Source: a virus. From it: DNA of 23,839 nucleotides. Location: IMG/VR virus record IMGVR_UViG_3300025141_000754, positions 1-23,839 of that record. One strand, given 5' to 3'. Made by a program: the position numbers and the translations under genes. This document shows, piece by piece, positions 8,326 to 13,919 of the stretch. The notes beneath the pieces were generated by a model. That model was given only the letters and a program-made list of their open reading frames with translations, did no database searches and was not told the DNA's origin. Numbering within the stretch: position 1 is the first letter of the stretch; each line of letters begins with the position of its first letter.

Positions 8326-9198
8326 TCAGTTTTTCGTCCGAAAAAAATTATCGAACCATTCATTTCCGGTATTTTTGAATCCCTGCTTACCGTGAGGAAA
8401 TCGTACCATGATATCGGCGTTATTACTAGGTCGCTGAAACCCGAATTTTTTATACAACCTAAAAAGTTTTTCAAACTCCCTTTTGTATATCTCCAATCCT
8501 ACTCGTTCCCCATATCTTATTGCGAGTTGTTTTTGACTCCTATCCATTATTGGGGAGGGTTGTATGTAAAATGTGGTGTTTGTTCTATCCCCCATCTCTA
8601 TAAGGTCATCTACAACATCTTTTATCCCCTTCGTGCCTCTTTTAGAGGGGGTAACGGCAATTGCCCTTATTATCACATTATTATCGGGGACTTTTTCCCC
8701 TATTGCAGAAACACTTACAGGGCGACCCATGTGGTCTGCCAATGCGCCAACCTCTAGCTTTACCCCAGTATCTTCTCTGTGGAAGGAGCGGGTACGAGCA
8801 GACCCGTAGCGTGGCAAAGAACCGGCCCTCTTTTTTACCTCCTCAAACCCTATCTTTGGCAGAGCCTCAAATATATTTGCAGGGGTTCCCTTCACCGCAC
8901 CTGATAGTCTTACCCCAGCCATCGGGCCTACCATGTGTTCTGGTAATAAACCACTCTCAACATACATCCTGTCGGACGTAGTATCCAGTAAGCCTTTTTT
9001 CTCCCTTTTAGGGGGAGGGACAGTACCGTAAACCTCTCTTACCCGCTCTCTTTTCTTCTCTCTCTGCCTCTCATTGAAAGACCCAAGGTTTCTACGCCAT
9101 GTCTCCTGAACGCCCCTTTCGGTAACTCCGGGCCAAGTAGGGTCTAGCAGTCCTCTAGCTTCTCCGGGGTAAAAGCGCTCATAAGGCTTAGAAGGCAT
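8326..9198 (-). CDS. Packaging-region protein with GNAT-like C-terminal domain
   Basis: A 290-aa protein between the terminase subunits. The first about 100 residues are basic and Pro-rich (RREKKRERVREVYG, PPPKREKKG), with no recognised domain. The C-terminal half resembles a Gcn5-type acetyltransferase: VIIRAIAVTPSKRGTKGIKD could be beta4 and the acetyl-CoA loop, and KLFRLYKKFGFQRPS followed by IMVRFPHG is the usual alpha4-beta7 end. The canonical RxxGxG/A loop is degenerate (KRGTKG), so activity is uncertain. The ATG overlaps the small terminase stop by one base (TGATG). It might be a structural protein that reuses the fold. Confidence 0.6.
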   Translation of the reverse strand: MPSKPYERFYPGEARGLLDPTWPGVTERGVQETWRRNLGSFNERQREKKRERVREVYGTVPPPKREKKGLLDTTSDRMYVESGLLPEHMVGPMAGVRLSGAVKGTPANIFEALPKIGFEEVKKRAGSLPRYGSARTRSFHREDTGVKLEVGALADHMGRPVSVSAIGEKVPDNNVIIRAIAVTPSKRGTKGIKDVVDDLIEMGDRTNTTFYIQPSPIMDRSQKQLAIRYGERVGLEIYKREFEKLFRLYKKFGFQRPSNNADIMVRFPHGKQGFKNTGNEWFDNFFRTKN

Positions 9199-9602
9199 CA
9201 GTTCACCAGTTCGGGTATTTCTTCTACCTCTGTGACTCCGGTAAGTGCCTCAAACTCTCTCTTCAGTTCGTCCAGAGATTTATCTTCATGGGAGATTCTC
9301 TGCTCAATCCTGTCAGCAGGTTTAAGACCTGCCCTGTCCAGTATGTCTTTGGCTGCATTGAGCCTTACCTGCTCACTGGTGGCAGTCTGAGCAAGGATGC
9401 TGATCTGACTCACCGCAGCAGGAACTGCGTCCTGTACCATCTTCTTAATGCGCTGTTCAATCTCTTTCGCAAACTTGTTCTTGAGTACATGGCCCTGTTG
9501 CTTTGAAGTCGCTTGCGAATACCCTGCCTGTATCGCTGCTTTCGTAGCGTTCCCTGTCTGGCAGTAGGACTCAATGAAAGCCTCCTGTTTTTCTGTTCTC
9601 AT
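9198..9602 (-). CDS. terS: Terminase small subunit
   Basis: A 134-aa DNA-recognition subunit of the packaging machine. The N-terminus (RTEKQEAFIESYCQTGNATK, then AAIQAGYSQATSKQQG) is the helix-turn-helix of the Terminase_2 family, followed by helical oligomerisation segments (EIEQRIKKMVQDA, SEQVRLNAAKDILDRAG) and an acidic C-terminal tail. The ATG at 9602 overlaps the previous stop as ATGA. The frame is open to a TTG at 9617, but the coupled ATG is the better start. It is followed by the GNAT-like gene and then the large subunit. Confidence 0.85.
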   Translation of the reverse strand: MRTEKQEAFIESYCQTGNATKAAIQAGYSQATSKQQGHVLKNKFAKEIEQRIKKMVQDAVPAAVSQISILAQTATSEQVRLNAAKDILDRAGLKPADRIEQRISHEDKSLDELKREFEALTGVTEVEEIPELVN

Positions 9603-9901
9603 TTGTTTTTCGCCCAACTATATCTGCGTTTACCTGTACGATCATCACGCCCACCCGGCCAATCTCTCTTTACTCTGGGTAGCATAGACTTGCGCTCATA
9701 GCCATGCTTGGTTAGCGTATACCCCTCCCTCTTTAGTTCAGCCCTAGTCTGCATTCCTGAAGCCTTACCAGCAGCCCTAACTTTCTTATCCGTCACCTTC
9801 GCATAGGCTCTTTTTTCCCTTTCCCGCAACTTCTTGCGCTCCCTCGTCTTTTTCTGGGCCAGCCTATCTAAACGGGCAATCTCTTTGTCCATGTCACTCA
9901 T
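9599..9901 (-). CDS. Basic coiled-coil protein, unknown
   Basis: A 100-aa protein starting MSDMDKEIARLDRLAQKK. The first 50 residues are one continuous Lys/Arg/Glu helix (KTRERKKLREREKRAYAK); the rest is basic with Gly and Trp (KRDWPGGRDDRTGKRRYSW). GAGGA lies 7 nt before this ATG, favouring it over the in-frame TTG at 9919. Strong positive charge suggests binding to DNA or to an acidic partner. No family is recognised. It is the second gene of the leftward operon, just before the small terminase. Confidence 0.6.
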   Translation of the reverse strand: MSDMDKEIARLDRLAQKKTRERKKLREREKRAYAKVTDKKVRAAGKASGMQTRAELKREGYTLTKHGYERKSMLPRVKRDWPGGRDDRTGKRRYSWAKNK

Positions 9902-9911
9902 TTTCCAGTCC

Positions 9912-10238
9912 TCACGCAATGAGTCCCGGTGGAAGACCCCCTCCAGGAGGCCCTGTATTGCCCGCTACGGGCATTGGAGGCGGACCCCCTACCCCCCCTA
10001 CTGGGGTAGGTCCACCACCCATCAGTTCTCCAGCGAGGTCAGGAAATTGAGACAAAATAGCTTCCGCTTCAGCAGCTATCTCCATAAGCCTCTGTTTAGC
10101 CGCCATTATGTCTCCACCTTGTGGAGGTAGGTCTGGTCCGGGTCCAACCCCCATACCGGGAGGTGGTAAATCTGGGCCAACACCACCCATTCCTGGAGGT
10201 GGTCCCATAGGTAGTGGTCCGCTTGGTCCTATAGCCAT
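9912..10238 (-). CDS. Gly/Pro-rich low-complexity protein, unknown
   Basis: A 108-aa protein made of two Gly-Pro-Met-rich arms (repeats such as GPDLPPPGMGVGPGPDLPP) around one predicted helix (AAKQRLMEIAAEAEAILSQF). AAGGA is 8-9 nt before the ATG. It is the first gene of the leftward morphogenesis operon. Such Pro/Gly-rich proteins with a short central helix are seen at the head of packaging modules in related phages, with unknown function. The arms are probably disordered. Confidence 0.6.
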   Translation of the reverse strand: MAIGPSGPLPMGPPPGMGGVGPDLPPPGMGVGPGPDLPPQGGDIMAAKQRLMEIAAEAEAILSQFPDLAGELMGGGPTPVGGVGGPPPMPVAGNTGPPGGGLPPGLIA

Positions 10239-10280
10239 TTTATTATTCCTTTTGTTATCAATGTGTTAGTGTTATGGATG

Positions 10281-10286
10281 ATTATA
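10281..10286 (-). promoter_or_regulatory. Candidate -10 box of the leftward morphogenesis operon
   Basis: A perfect TATAAT on the minus strand about 43 nt upstream of the ATG at 10238. No good -35 box lies 16-18 nt upstream, so it may need a phage or host activator. A perfect 12-bp palindrome, ATCGAATTCGAT at 10312-10323, lies a short way upstream and could be the activator or operator site. Confidence 0.35.
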
Positions 10287-10311
10287 CCCCCCATTGGTGA
10301 GTGTGGAGGAT

Positions 10312-10323
10312 ATCGAATTCGAT
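10312..10323. repeat. 12-bp perfect palindrome upstream of the leftward operon
   Basis: ATCGAATTCGAT is fully self-complementary. It lies 25 nt upstream of the candidate leftward -10 box and could be a protein binding site. Confidence 0.4.
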
Positions 10324-10360
10324 TTCAAAATAAAAAGGGGGTGGGGCCGGTTTTGGCCGT

Positions 10361-10430
10361 ATATCAGCATATTCTAATATTGTAATACAGTTATACTGGG
10401 GCATATTAGCATTTCATAATATTCTAAACT
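10361..10430. repeat. ATATTAG(A/C)AT repeat cluster A
   Basis: Four copies or near copies of a 12-bp word on both strands: 10361-10372 (ATATCAGCATAT, variant), 10369-10380 (ATATTCTAATAT), 10403-10414 (ATATTAGCATTT) and 10419-10430 (ATATTCTAAACT, inverse). The same word recurs in cluster B at 12501-12642, on the other side of the plus-strand cassette. Could be iterons or regulator sites. Confidence 0.5.
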
Positions 10431-10435
10431 GTTTA

Positions 10436-10465
10436 TTTACGAATGCGAATGATTCTCATTATACT
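10436..10465 (+). promoter_or_regulatory. Candidate rightward promoter with Fur-box-like operator in its spacer
   Basis: TTTACG (-35, 4 of 6), an 18-bp spacer and TATACT (-10, 5 of 6). The spacer and the first -10 base form AATGCGAATGATTCTCATT (10442-10460), a 9-1-9 inverted repeat with one mismatch. It agrees at 11 of 14 positions with the 7-1-7 Fur consensus TGATAAT-N-ATTATCA. A repressor bound here would block the promoter. The likely transcript leads into the gene at 10880 through a long leader. Confidence 0.45.
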
Positions 10466-10691
10466 CCGGAAGTTATGATTCGAGTCTTTATCATAAGAAT
10501 ATTTGTATTGACATTTGGACAATTATCATGGCGGGATTGTGTGATCTTACTATATACGACACTCAACAAATTCAGTTTGTCAAGATACCATTAGATAATA
10601 AATAGCTATACTTCCCTATATACATATGGTAACCAGAATAGGACTAGGTCAATAAACAATTTGACCCTTTCCGCCGATAATGTAATAATCG

Positions 10692-10783
10692 GGTTGCTGG
10701 TTTATGCCAGCTTACTAAGGCAACCATCAGAGTCTTAGATATGGATTTATCTAGAATAGATTGCGTACTGATGAATTGCTAAG
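10692..10783 (+). ncRNA. Candidate structured leader segment
   Basis: GGTTGC (10692-10697) can pair with GCAACC (10720-10725) around an inner GCTGG/CCAGC stem (10696-10700 with 10707-10711). CTTAG at 10734-10738 can pair with CTAAG either upstream (10715-10719) or downstream (10779-10783). This suggests a folded 5' leader, but no known RNA family is recognised, and AT-rich DNA gives chance stems. Confidence 0.3.
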
Positions 10784-10815
10784 ACGTACCAAGGCTATTT
10801 AACAATTTAATTAAT

Positions 10816-10875
10816 GGAAACCCGCGTTATCCGGCGCGCTGGTTTTCTGTTGTCTTTTAGCCGGAAAAGGAAAAC
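10816..10875 (+). promoter_or_regulatory. Candidate translational switch: mutually exclusive hairpins over the RBS
   Basis: GGTTTTC at 10841-10847 can pair upstream with GGAAACC (10816-10822, one wobble) around an inner CGCG stem. Its GTTTTC part can instead pair downstream with GAAAAC (10870-10875), continuous with CTTTT/AAAAG (10854-10858 with 10865-10869). The second fold buries the AAAAGGA ribosome site of the gene at 10880; the first leaves it free. Confidence 0.4.
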
Positions 10876-10879
10876 TATT

Positions 10880-11986
10880 ATGTTTAATCAAATAGTAACA
10901 TCTGGAGTTATCAACCCTTCCATAGTTAGCAACAATAGACAGACCGCGCCATTGTTTTATGGTCCTGTTACCGCGCTAGATAATCCTAGCAACATAACAC
11001 AATCATTAGAACAAGCCGGTCTAACTTTTACCTATGCAACAGAACCGTTATACAACGAACATCTGGAAAAGATCGATAGATCACAAAAGTTAATAACTAT
11101 CGATAGCAATGGTAATAAGTCTACTAATGTCGATATGCTTTATAAGGATCATAAAGACCGCGAACAATGGAATGAAGATCACCCTGGATACACTCCAAAA
11201 GACTTAATTCGGCGCGAGGCAAAAGATAACTTTCTCAACATAGTTGGAAAGGATTATAAATTGCATCAACCCGAACAAGTTTATAAGGCTTACCTGGAGT
11301 TAGCTAATTACCTAGACTTACAGATACATATGGCTGGCGTTATTAATAACGGTCATTCTATCTGGGCACGGGTCAAACTGGATAAAGATATTGAAGTTAA
11401 AGATGCTAAAATTGCTCAATACATTACCATTATGACTGGCGTTAGCAAGTCTACAAAAGCGGGAGAAAGTCCAGAAGATGTAGCTTGTTTTAATCAATGG
11501 AATTTACTGCTAGGTAAAACAGAATGGTATTTAGGTAATGTTTCACATAGGGGTTTATTTAATCACGAACTATTCGCTCAGACTATTGCGAAGCGTTTGA
11601 ATTATGACCAAAAGGCGCGGGAACTAACCGCGCTAATTGAAACCCCTTGCAACACTTATGAGAAACATAACTATTTTAAAAATGTTCTATTCGCTGATTT
11701 TGCTAGTAAGGAAAAGATAGCAAAAAATACGCAAAAGCTAGAACGCTATATCGAGATAGCTAACTCTAAACCTTGCAAGGTTGACGCCGAAGCTAGGCAC
11801 AACACTTGGTATGGATCTTTTATGGATGCTACCTGGATTGCGGATAGATTCTCATCACGCGATATGTCGGGTTTAGGTTCTGGGCTTGCAAGTTCTAATC
11901 TTACGGGTCGCATAGGTAAGACTAAATCAAAAGCATACTCCCTGGCGTTAGGTCAGCCGGAAGTTTTACAGGCGTTAGCCGCATGA
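10880..11986 (+). CDS. DUF932-like phage/plasmid protein
   Basis: A 368-aa soluble protein. Several blocks recall the DUF932 family of phage and plasmid proteins: LFYGPVTALDNPSNITQSLE then AGLTFTYATEPLY near the N-terminus, FLNIVGKDYKLHQPEQVYKA in the middle, IWARVKLDKDIEVKD, and the IMTGVSKS to NQWNLLLGKTEW stretch. The family has no settled biochemical role. The ATG at 10880 has AAAAGGA 9-10 nt upstream; an in-frame ATG at 10814 would read through the structured leader and is less likely. The next small gene overlaps the stop as ATGA. The family call is by eye; codon use with GGCGCG words differs from neighbours. Confidence 0.55.
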   Translation: MFNQIVTSGVINPSIVSNNRQTAPLFYGPVTALDNPSNITQSLEQAGLTFTYATEPLYNEHLEKIDRSQKLITIDSNGNKSTNVDMLYKDHKDREQWNEDHPGYTPKDLIRREAKDNFLNIVGKDYKLHQPEQVYKAYLELANYLDLQIHMAGVINNGHSIWARVKLDKDIEVKDAKIAQYITIMTGVSKSTKAGESPEDVACFNQWNLLLGKTEWYLGNVSHRGLFNHELFAQTIAKRLNYDQKARELTALIETPCNTYEKHNYFKNVLFADFASKEKIAKNTQKLERYIEIANSKPCKVDAEARHNTWYGSFMDATWIADRFSSRDMSGLGSGLASSNLTGRIGKTKSKAYSLALGQPEVLQALAA

Positions 11987-12126
11987 TTATCAAACAAGAT
12001 ATTATTGGTTTGAAAAAGTTCACAATGGCTGATTATTTTCCAGACTTTATGATCGGTTTTCTTTTAACGCTCAACATAATCCAATTAGTTGGCTGGCTAT
12101 ATTTCCTGGTTAGCCTATGCGGATAA
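11983..12126 (+). CDS. 47-aa single-pass membrane protein, unknown
   Basis: A 47-residue protein that starts MIIKQDIIGLKKFTMADYF, followed by one hydrophobic helix of about 25 residues (FMIGFLLTLNIIQLVGWLYF) ending in LVSLCG. Its ATG overlaps the stop of the DUF932-like gene (ATGA), so it is probably translated by coupling. The charge layout predicts an N-terminus in the cytoplasm. No family is recognised. It could be a small toxin, a holin-like protein or a membrane anchor. Confidence 0.55.
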   Translation: MIIKQDIIGLKKFTMADYFPDFMIGFLLTLNIIQLVGWLYFLVSLCG

Positions 12127-12167
12127 TTATTATTATCCTTTTATTACTTTTAATCCTTTTCCTATAA
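12117..12167 (+). CDS. 16-aa hydrophobic micropeptide A
   Basis: A micro-ORF encoding MRIIIIILLLLLILFL, overlapping the end of the 47-aa membrane gene by 10 nt and ending 10 nt before a terminator. The Shine-Dalgarno is weak. The T-rich sequence could give such a run by chance. The main support is a second 16-aa peptide of very similar form at 21800 (MRITIIVIMLGLVILL), also overlapping its neighbour. Confidence 0.35.
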   Translation: MRIIIIILLLLLILFL

Positions 12168-12177
12168 CCTCCAATTG

Positions 12178-12205
12178 GCGCCCCTTCACTGGGGCGCATT
12201 TTTTT
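12178..12205 (+). terminator. Rho-independent terminator
   Basis: A GCGCCCC/GGGGCGC 7-bp stem, 6-nt loop, then A and seven T. Ends the DUF932-like cassette. Confidence 0.85.
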
Positions 12206-12216
12206 AAGGTACTACT

Positions 12217-12456
12217 ATGACAACTGAAGAAATAGCAGTTATTCACACGCTCTCACTACTGCGTCAATATTGCGTAAAAGAGCAAACAGCAGTTGACCAA
12301 CTAAGCAAAAATTTGCTTAAAGAATACGAGCACCCTAAAAACATGAAAAAAGATATTAGGACTGACTACGATAATTATGAGGGAATGTCGACAGCATATT
12401 TTGACGTTACCCAAAAAATTGAGTCTTTAATTATTACAGCGGTCACAGATGAATAA
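12217..12456 (+). CDS. 79-aa helical acidic protein, unknown
   Basis: A 79-aa protein, all helical by look (EEIAVIHTLSLLRQYCVKEQ, then TAVDQLSKNLLKEYEHPKNM), with no membrane segment and one cysteine. AAGG is about 8 nt before the ATG. It is a single gene held between two terminators (12178-12205 and 12466-12492), so it either depends on read-through or has a promoter inside the first terminator region. No family is recognised. Confidence 0.6.
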   Translation: MTTEEIAVIHTLSLLRQYCVKEQTAVDQLSKNLLKEYEHPKNMKKDIRTDYDNYEGMSTAYFDVTQKIESLIITAVTDE

Positions 12457-12465
12457 TTAAAAATG

Positions 12466-12492
12466 AGCGCTCCAAAAGGGGCGCTTTTTTTT
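12466..12492 (+). terminator. Rho-independent terminator
   Basis: An 8-bp stem AGCGCTCC/GGGGCGCT with one wobble, loop AAAA, then eight T. Its GGGGCGC arm is shared with the terminator at 12178. Confidence 0.85.
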
Positions 12493-12500
12493 CAGCTGGA

Positions 12501-12642
12501 ATATTAGCATATAATTAAATTCTAATTTTTTTCTATATTAGAATTTGGTTATATTCTAAAATATCTATATTAGCATTTTATTATATTTTAATTCTGGAAT
12601 ATTATAATATTTGAAATCTTCGATCTTCTTATATTAGAATTT
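12501..12642. repeat. ATATTAG(A/C)AT repeat cluster B
   Basis: Six copies of the 12-bp word on both strands: 12501 (ATATTAGCATAT), 12517 (AAATTCTAATTT), 12535 (ATATTAGAATTT), 12551 (ATATTCTAAAAT), 12567 (ATATTAGCATTT) and 12631 (ATATTAGAATTT). Spacing between neighbouring starts is 16-18 bp for the first five. The stretch between 12493 and 12678 has no gene. Confidence 0.55.
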
Positions 12643-12678
12643 CCTTATATTATTATATTACCCTGTGCTTCTGTGCAA

Positions 12679-13254
12679 TTAAGACCGTGCTTTTTTCATT
12701 TCTACCAGTGTGTCCGTGCCGTGCGTGTAACAAGCCAGACACTCAATACATTTCCTACCCGTGCAATTATCCCGTGTGCTTTTTTCTGTAGTGGTATTAA
12801 ATACCTTATCAAAATAGTAGGGTATTTTGTCTGTGATCCTATCCACAATGGGATTTGAATACACCAGTATTAAGTTCTGTGGTTTTTTCCGTGTTTCTAG
12901 TACACGTTTAACTAGCTTGTGACGTTTTGTAAATAGTGAAAATGTGGTTTTGGGATTGTGTTCTGTGATCAGTAGATAATTAATAAAATGAGTCTCGTTT
13001 ATTAATTCGCCGTGACCGTCAAACCTAAAATATAACGTGTTGAATTGTGGTATCTCTTTAAGTATATTAGACTTTAATAATATACTATTCTTTTCCCAAG
13101 CCGGTGCACAATTTTTCCGACTACCCTCCAACATTGCAAAACTGTAACAATCCCAACAAATACACTTTTCACAACTACTGTGCATTTTTTGACAGAATTT
13201 GTTAGTTAAGGTATTGGTATTAATAGCCGGTATTTCTACCAGTTTACCAGTCAT
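12679..13254 (-). CDS. Gp88-like Cys-rich phage protein
   Basis: A 191-aa protein starting MTGKLVEIPAINTNTL. The N-terminal SSCEKCICWDCYSFAML and the C-terminal DNCTGRKCIECLACYTHG Cys clusters, with a central KTTFSLFTKRHKLVKRVLE, recall the Gp88 family of actinophages and other phages, suggested to bind metal or an iron-sulfur cluster. The frame opens at 13272, but the promoter's predicted start point falls there, and TAAGG lies 8 nt before the ATG at 13254, which is chosen. Function is unknown. Its promoter sits in the end of the gene before it. Confidence 0.6.
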   Translation of the reverse strand: MTGKLVEIPAINTNTLTNKFCQKMHSSCEKCICWDCYSFAMLEGSRKNCAPAWEKNSILLKSNILKEIPQFNTLYFRFDGHGELINETHFINYLLITEHNPKTTFSLFTKRHKLVKRVLETRKKPQNLILVYSNPIVDRITDKIPYYFDKVFNTTTEKSTRDNCTGRKCIECLACYTHGTDTLVEMKKARS

Positions 13255-13278
13255 AACGCTAACCTTAACCATCAGCTA

Positions 13279-13307
13279 ACGATACAGCTATTCTAGATCA
13301 GTGTCAA
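13279..13307 (-). promoter_or_regulatory. Promoter of the Gp88-like gene, inside the end of the 49-aa gene
   Basis: TTGACA (13302-13307), a 17-bp spacer and TATCGT (13279-13284). The box and first ten spacer bases match the promoter at 13468 in 15 of 16 positions. It overlaps the last codons of the gene at 13288. Confidence 0.6.
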
Positions 13308-13437
13308 GTATATTTATTACTTCCGTCAAAAACCTATTCTTTTCTGTACTAGGTAGGTATCTGTATTCCTGTGCAGATATACCCCATTTTCTCAAGACTT
13401 TAGCCCATACTTGCTCTAGCAGTTCGCTTGGTGACAT
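13288..13437 (-). CDS. 49-aa protein, unknown
   Basis: A 49-aa soluble protein starting MSPSELLEQVWAKVLRKWG and ending NRFLTEVINILDTDLE. It has two amphipathic helices. AGGA is 8 nt before the ATG, and a good promoter (13468-13496) lies just upstream, both supporting it as a real gene. Its last codons carry the promoter of the next gene. The end LDTDLE resembles VDIDLD at the end of the 56-aa gene upstream, because both encode the shared promoter sequence. Confidence 0.6.
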   Translation of the reverse strand: MSPSELLEQVWAKVLRKWGISAQEYRYLPSTEKNRFLTEVINILDTDLE

Positions 13438-13467
13438 TGTGATTATCCTACTGTGTGTAAAAATAAG

Positions 13468-13496
13468 ATTATCTGATTAATCTAGATCAATGTCAA
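13468..13496 (-). promoter_or_regulatory. Promoter of the 49-aa gene, inside the end of the 56-aa gene
   Basis: TTGACA (13491-13496), a 17-bp spacer and GATAAT (13468-13473). The predicted leader is about 24 nt with AGGA before the ATG at 13437. It overlaps the last codons and the stop of the gene at 13477. Confidence 0.7.
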
Positions 13497-13647
13497 CCCT
13501 TTTCTTTCTTTTATATTCTGTCGCTGATTTCAGTTTATACCCTTTATAAGGGTTGTCCTTTTGGACTAGGTTACGCTGTCGCCTGTGTGCTCGCCTGTGC
13601 TTTTTATCTTGCGAATCATCCCGTCCTGTGCCTTGTGCATATCCCAT
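13477..13647 (-). CDS. 56-aa very basic protein overlapping the 86-aa gene
   Basis: A 56-aa protein starting MGYAQGTGRDDSQDKKHRRA and ending EYKRKKRVDIDLD. It is strongly hydrophilic and basic, unlike a random frame. It overlaps the 86-aa gene at 13566 by 82 nt in another frame, and fills the otherwise empty gap to 13477. AGGA is about 10 nt before the ATG. Nucleic acid binding is plausible from charge. Its frame rests on composition and fit. Confidence 0.5.
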   Translation of the reverse strand: MGYAQGTGRDDSQDKKHRRAHRRQRNLVQKDNPYKGYKLKSATEYKRKKRVDIDLD

Positions 13648-13826
13648 TGTGCAATTATCCTGTGCAGTCTGTCCTCTGGATCATACCTACGGTATAAGTC
13701 CTTCCGTCCTGTGAAACGCTTCAATAGATATTCAAAGGATATTGGCCCAGCGTTGGCACGTAAAACTGTCCAGACCCAATCTACTGCGTCTTCTGTGTAG
13801 CTTTTATTTGGTTCCCATTTAGGCAT
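13566..13826 (-). CDS. 86-aa protein, unknown
   Basis: An 86-aa basic soluble protein starting MPKWEPNKSYTEDAVDWVW. The middle (TVLRANAGPISFEYLLKRF, then YDPEDRLHRIIAQWD) has the helical look of a small winged-helix domain, with an N-terminal helix, a GPIS turn and a recognition-type helix, but this is inference. The Shine-Dalgarno is weak (AAAAGA). An inverted repeat at 13838-13865 just upstream might control it. A DNA-binding regulator is one possibility. Confidence 0.55.
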   Translation of the reverse strand: MPKWEPNKSYTEDAVDWVWTVLRANAGPISFEYLLKRFTGRKDLYRRYDPEDRLHRIIAQWDMHKAQDGMIRKIKSTGEHTGDSVT

Positions 13827-13837
13827 AAGTGTCTTTT

Positions 13838-13865
13838 TGACAGGGCATTGTGATATACACTGTCA
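13838..13865. promoter_or_regulatory. Inverted repeat TGACAG / CTGTCA upstream of the 86-aa gene
   Basis: TGACAG (13838-13843) and CTGTCA (13860-13865) are 16 nt apart, each with a TTT/AAA flank. They lie 12-39 nt before the ATG at 13826 and could be a dimer binding site. No clear -10 and -35 pair was found here. Confidence 0.35.
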
Positions 13866-13919
13866 GAAAAATACTACTTGGTACATTACATCTGTTGTCA
13901 CGGCATCCTTTAGGATGGA

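Larger units (their letters stand above)
10239..10813. other. AT-rich intergenic control region
   Basis: There is no convincing gene in these 575 bases between the leftward operon and the rightward cassette. It holds the candidate leftward -10 box, the 12-bp palindrome, repeat cluster A, a Fur-box-like promoter (10436-10465), a further TTGACC/TAATAA promoter-like pair near 10658-10685, and several hairpins (10672-10692, 10692-10725). A phage replication origin could also lie here, but no origin signature is recognised. Confidence 0.6.

Noticed and set aside
8283-8474. Upstream extension of the 50-aa gene beside terL
   Set aside because: The known family begins MPI.RC, matching the ATG at 8282; the extension runs into the GNAT-like gene in another frame.
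10768-10774. CTGATGA, the conserved box of hammerhead ribozymes, in the leader region
   Set aside because: No closed stem II followed by GAAA and no third stem with a cleavage site can be formed nearby; the seven-base match is probably chance.
10814-10879. In-frame ATG 66 nt upstream of the DUF932-like gene
   Set aside because: It would translate through the structured leader and lacks a ribosome site, while AAAAGGA stands before the ATG at 10880.
13541-13556. Hairpin ACCCTT/AAGGGT after the 86-aa gene, as a terminator
   Set aside because: Only 6 bp and no T run on either strand; it lies inside the 56-aa frame.
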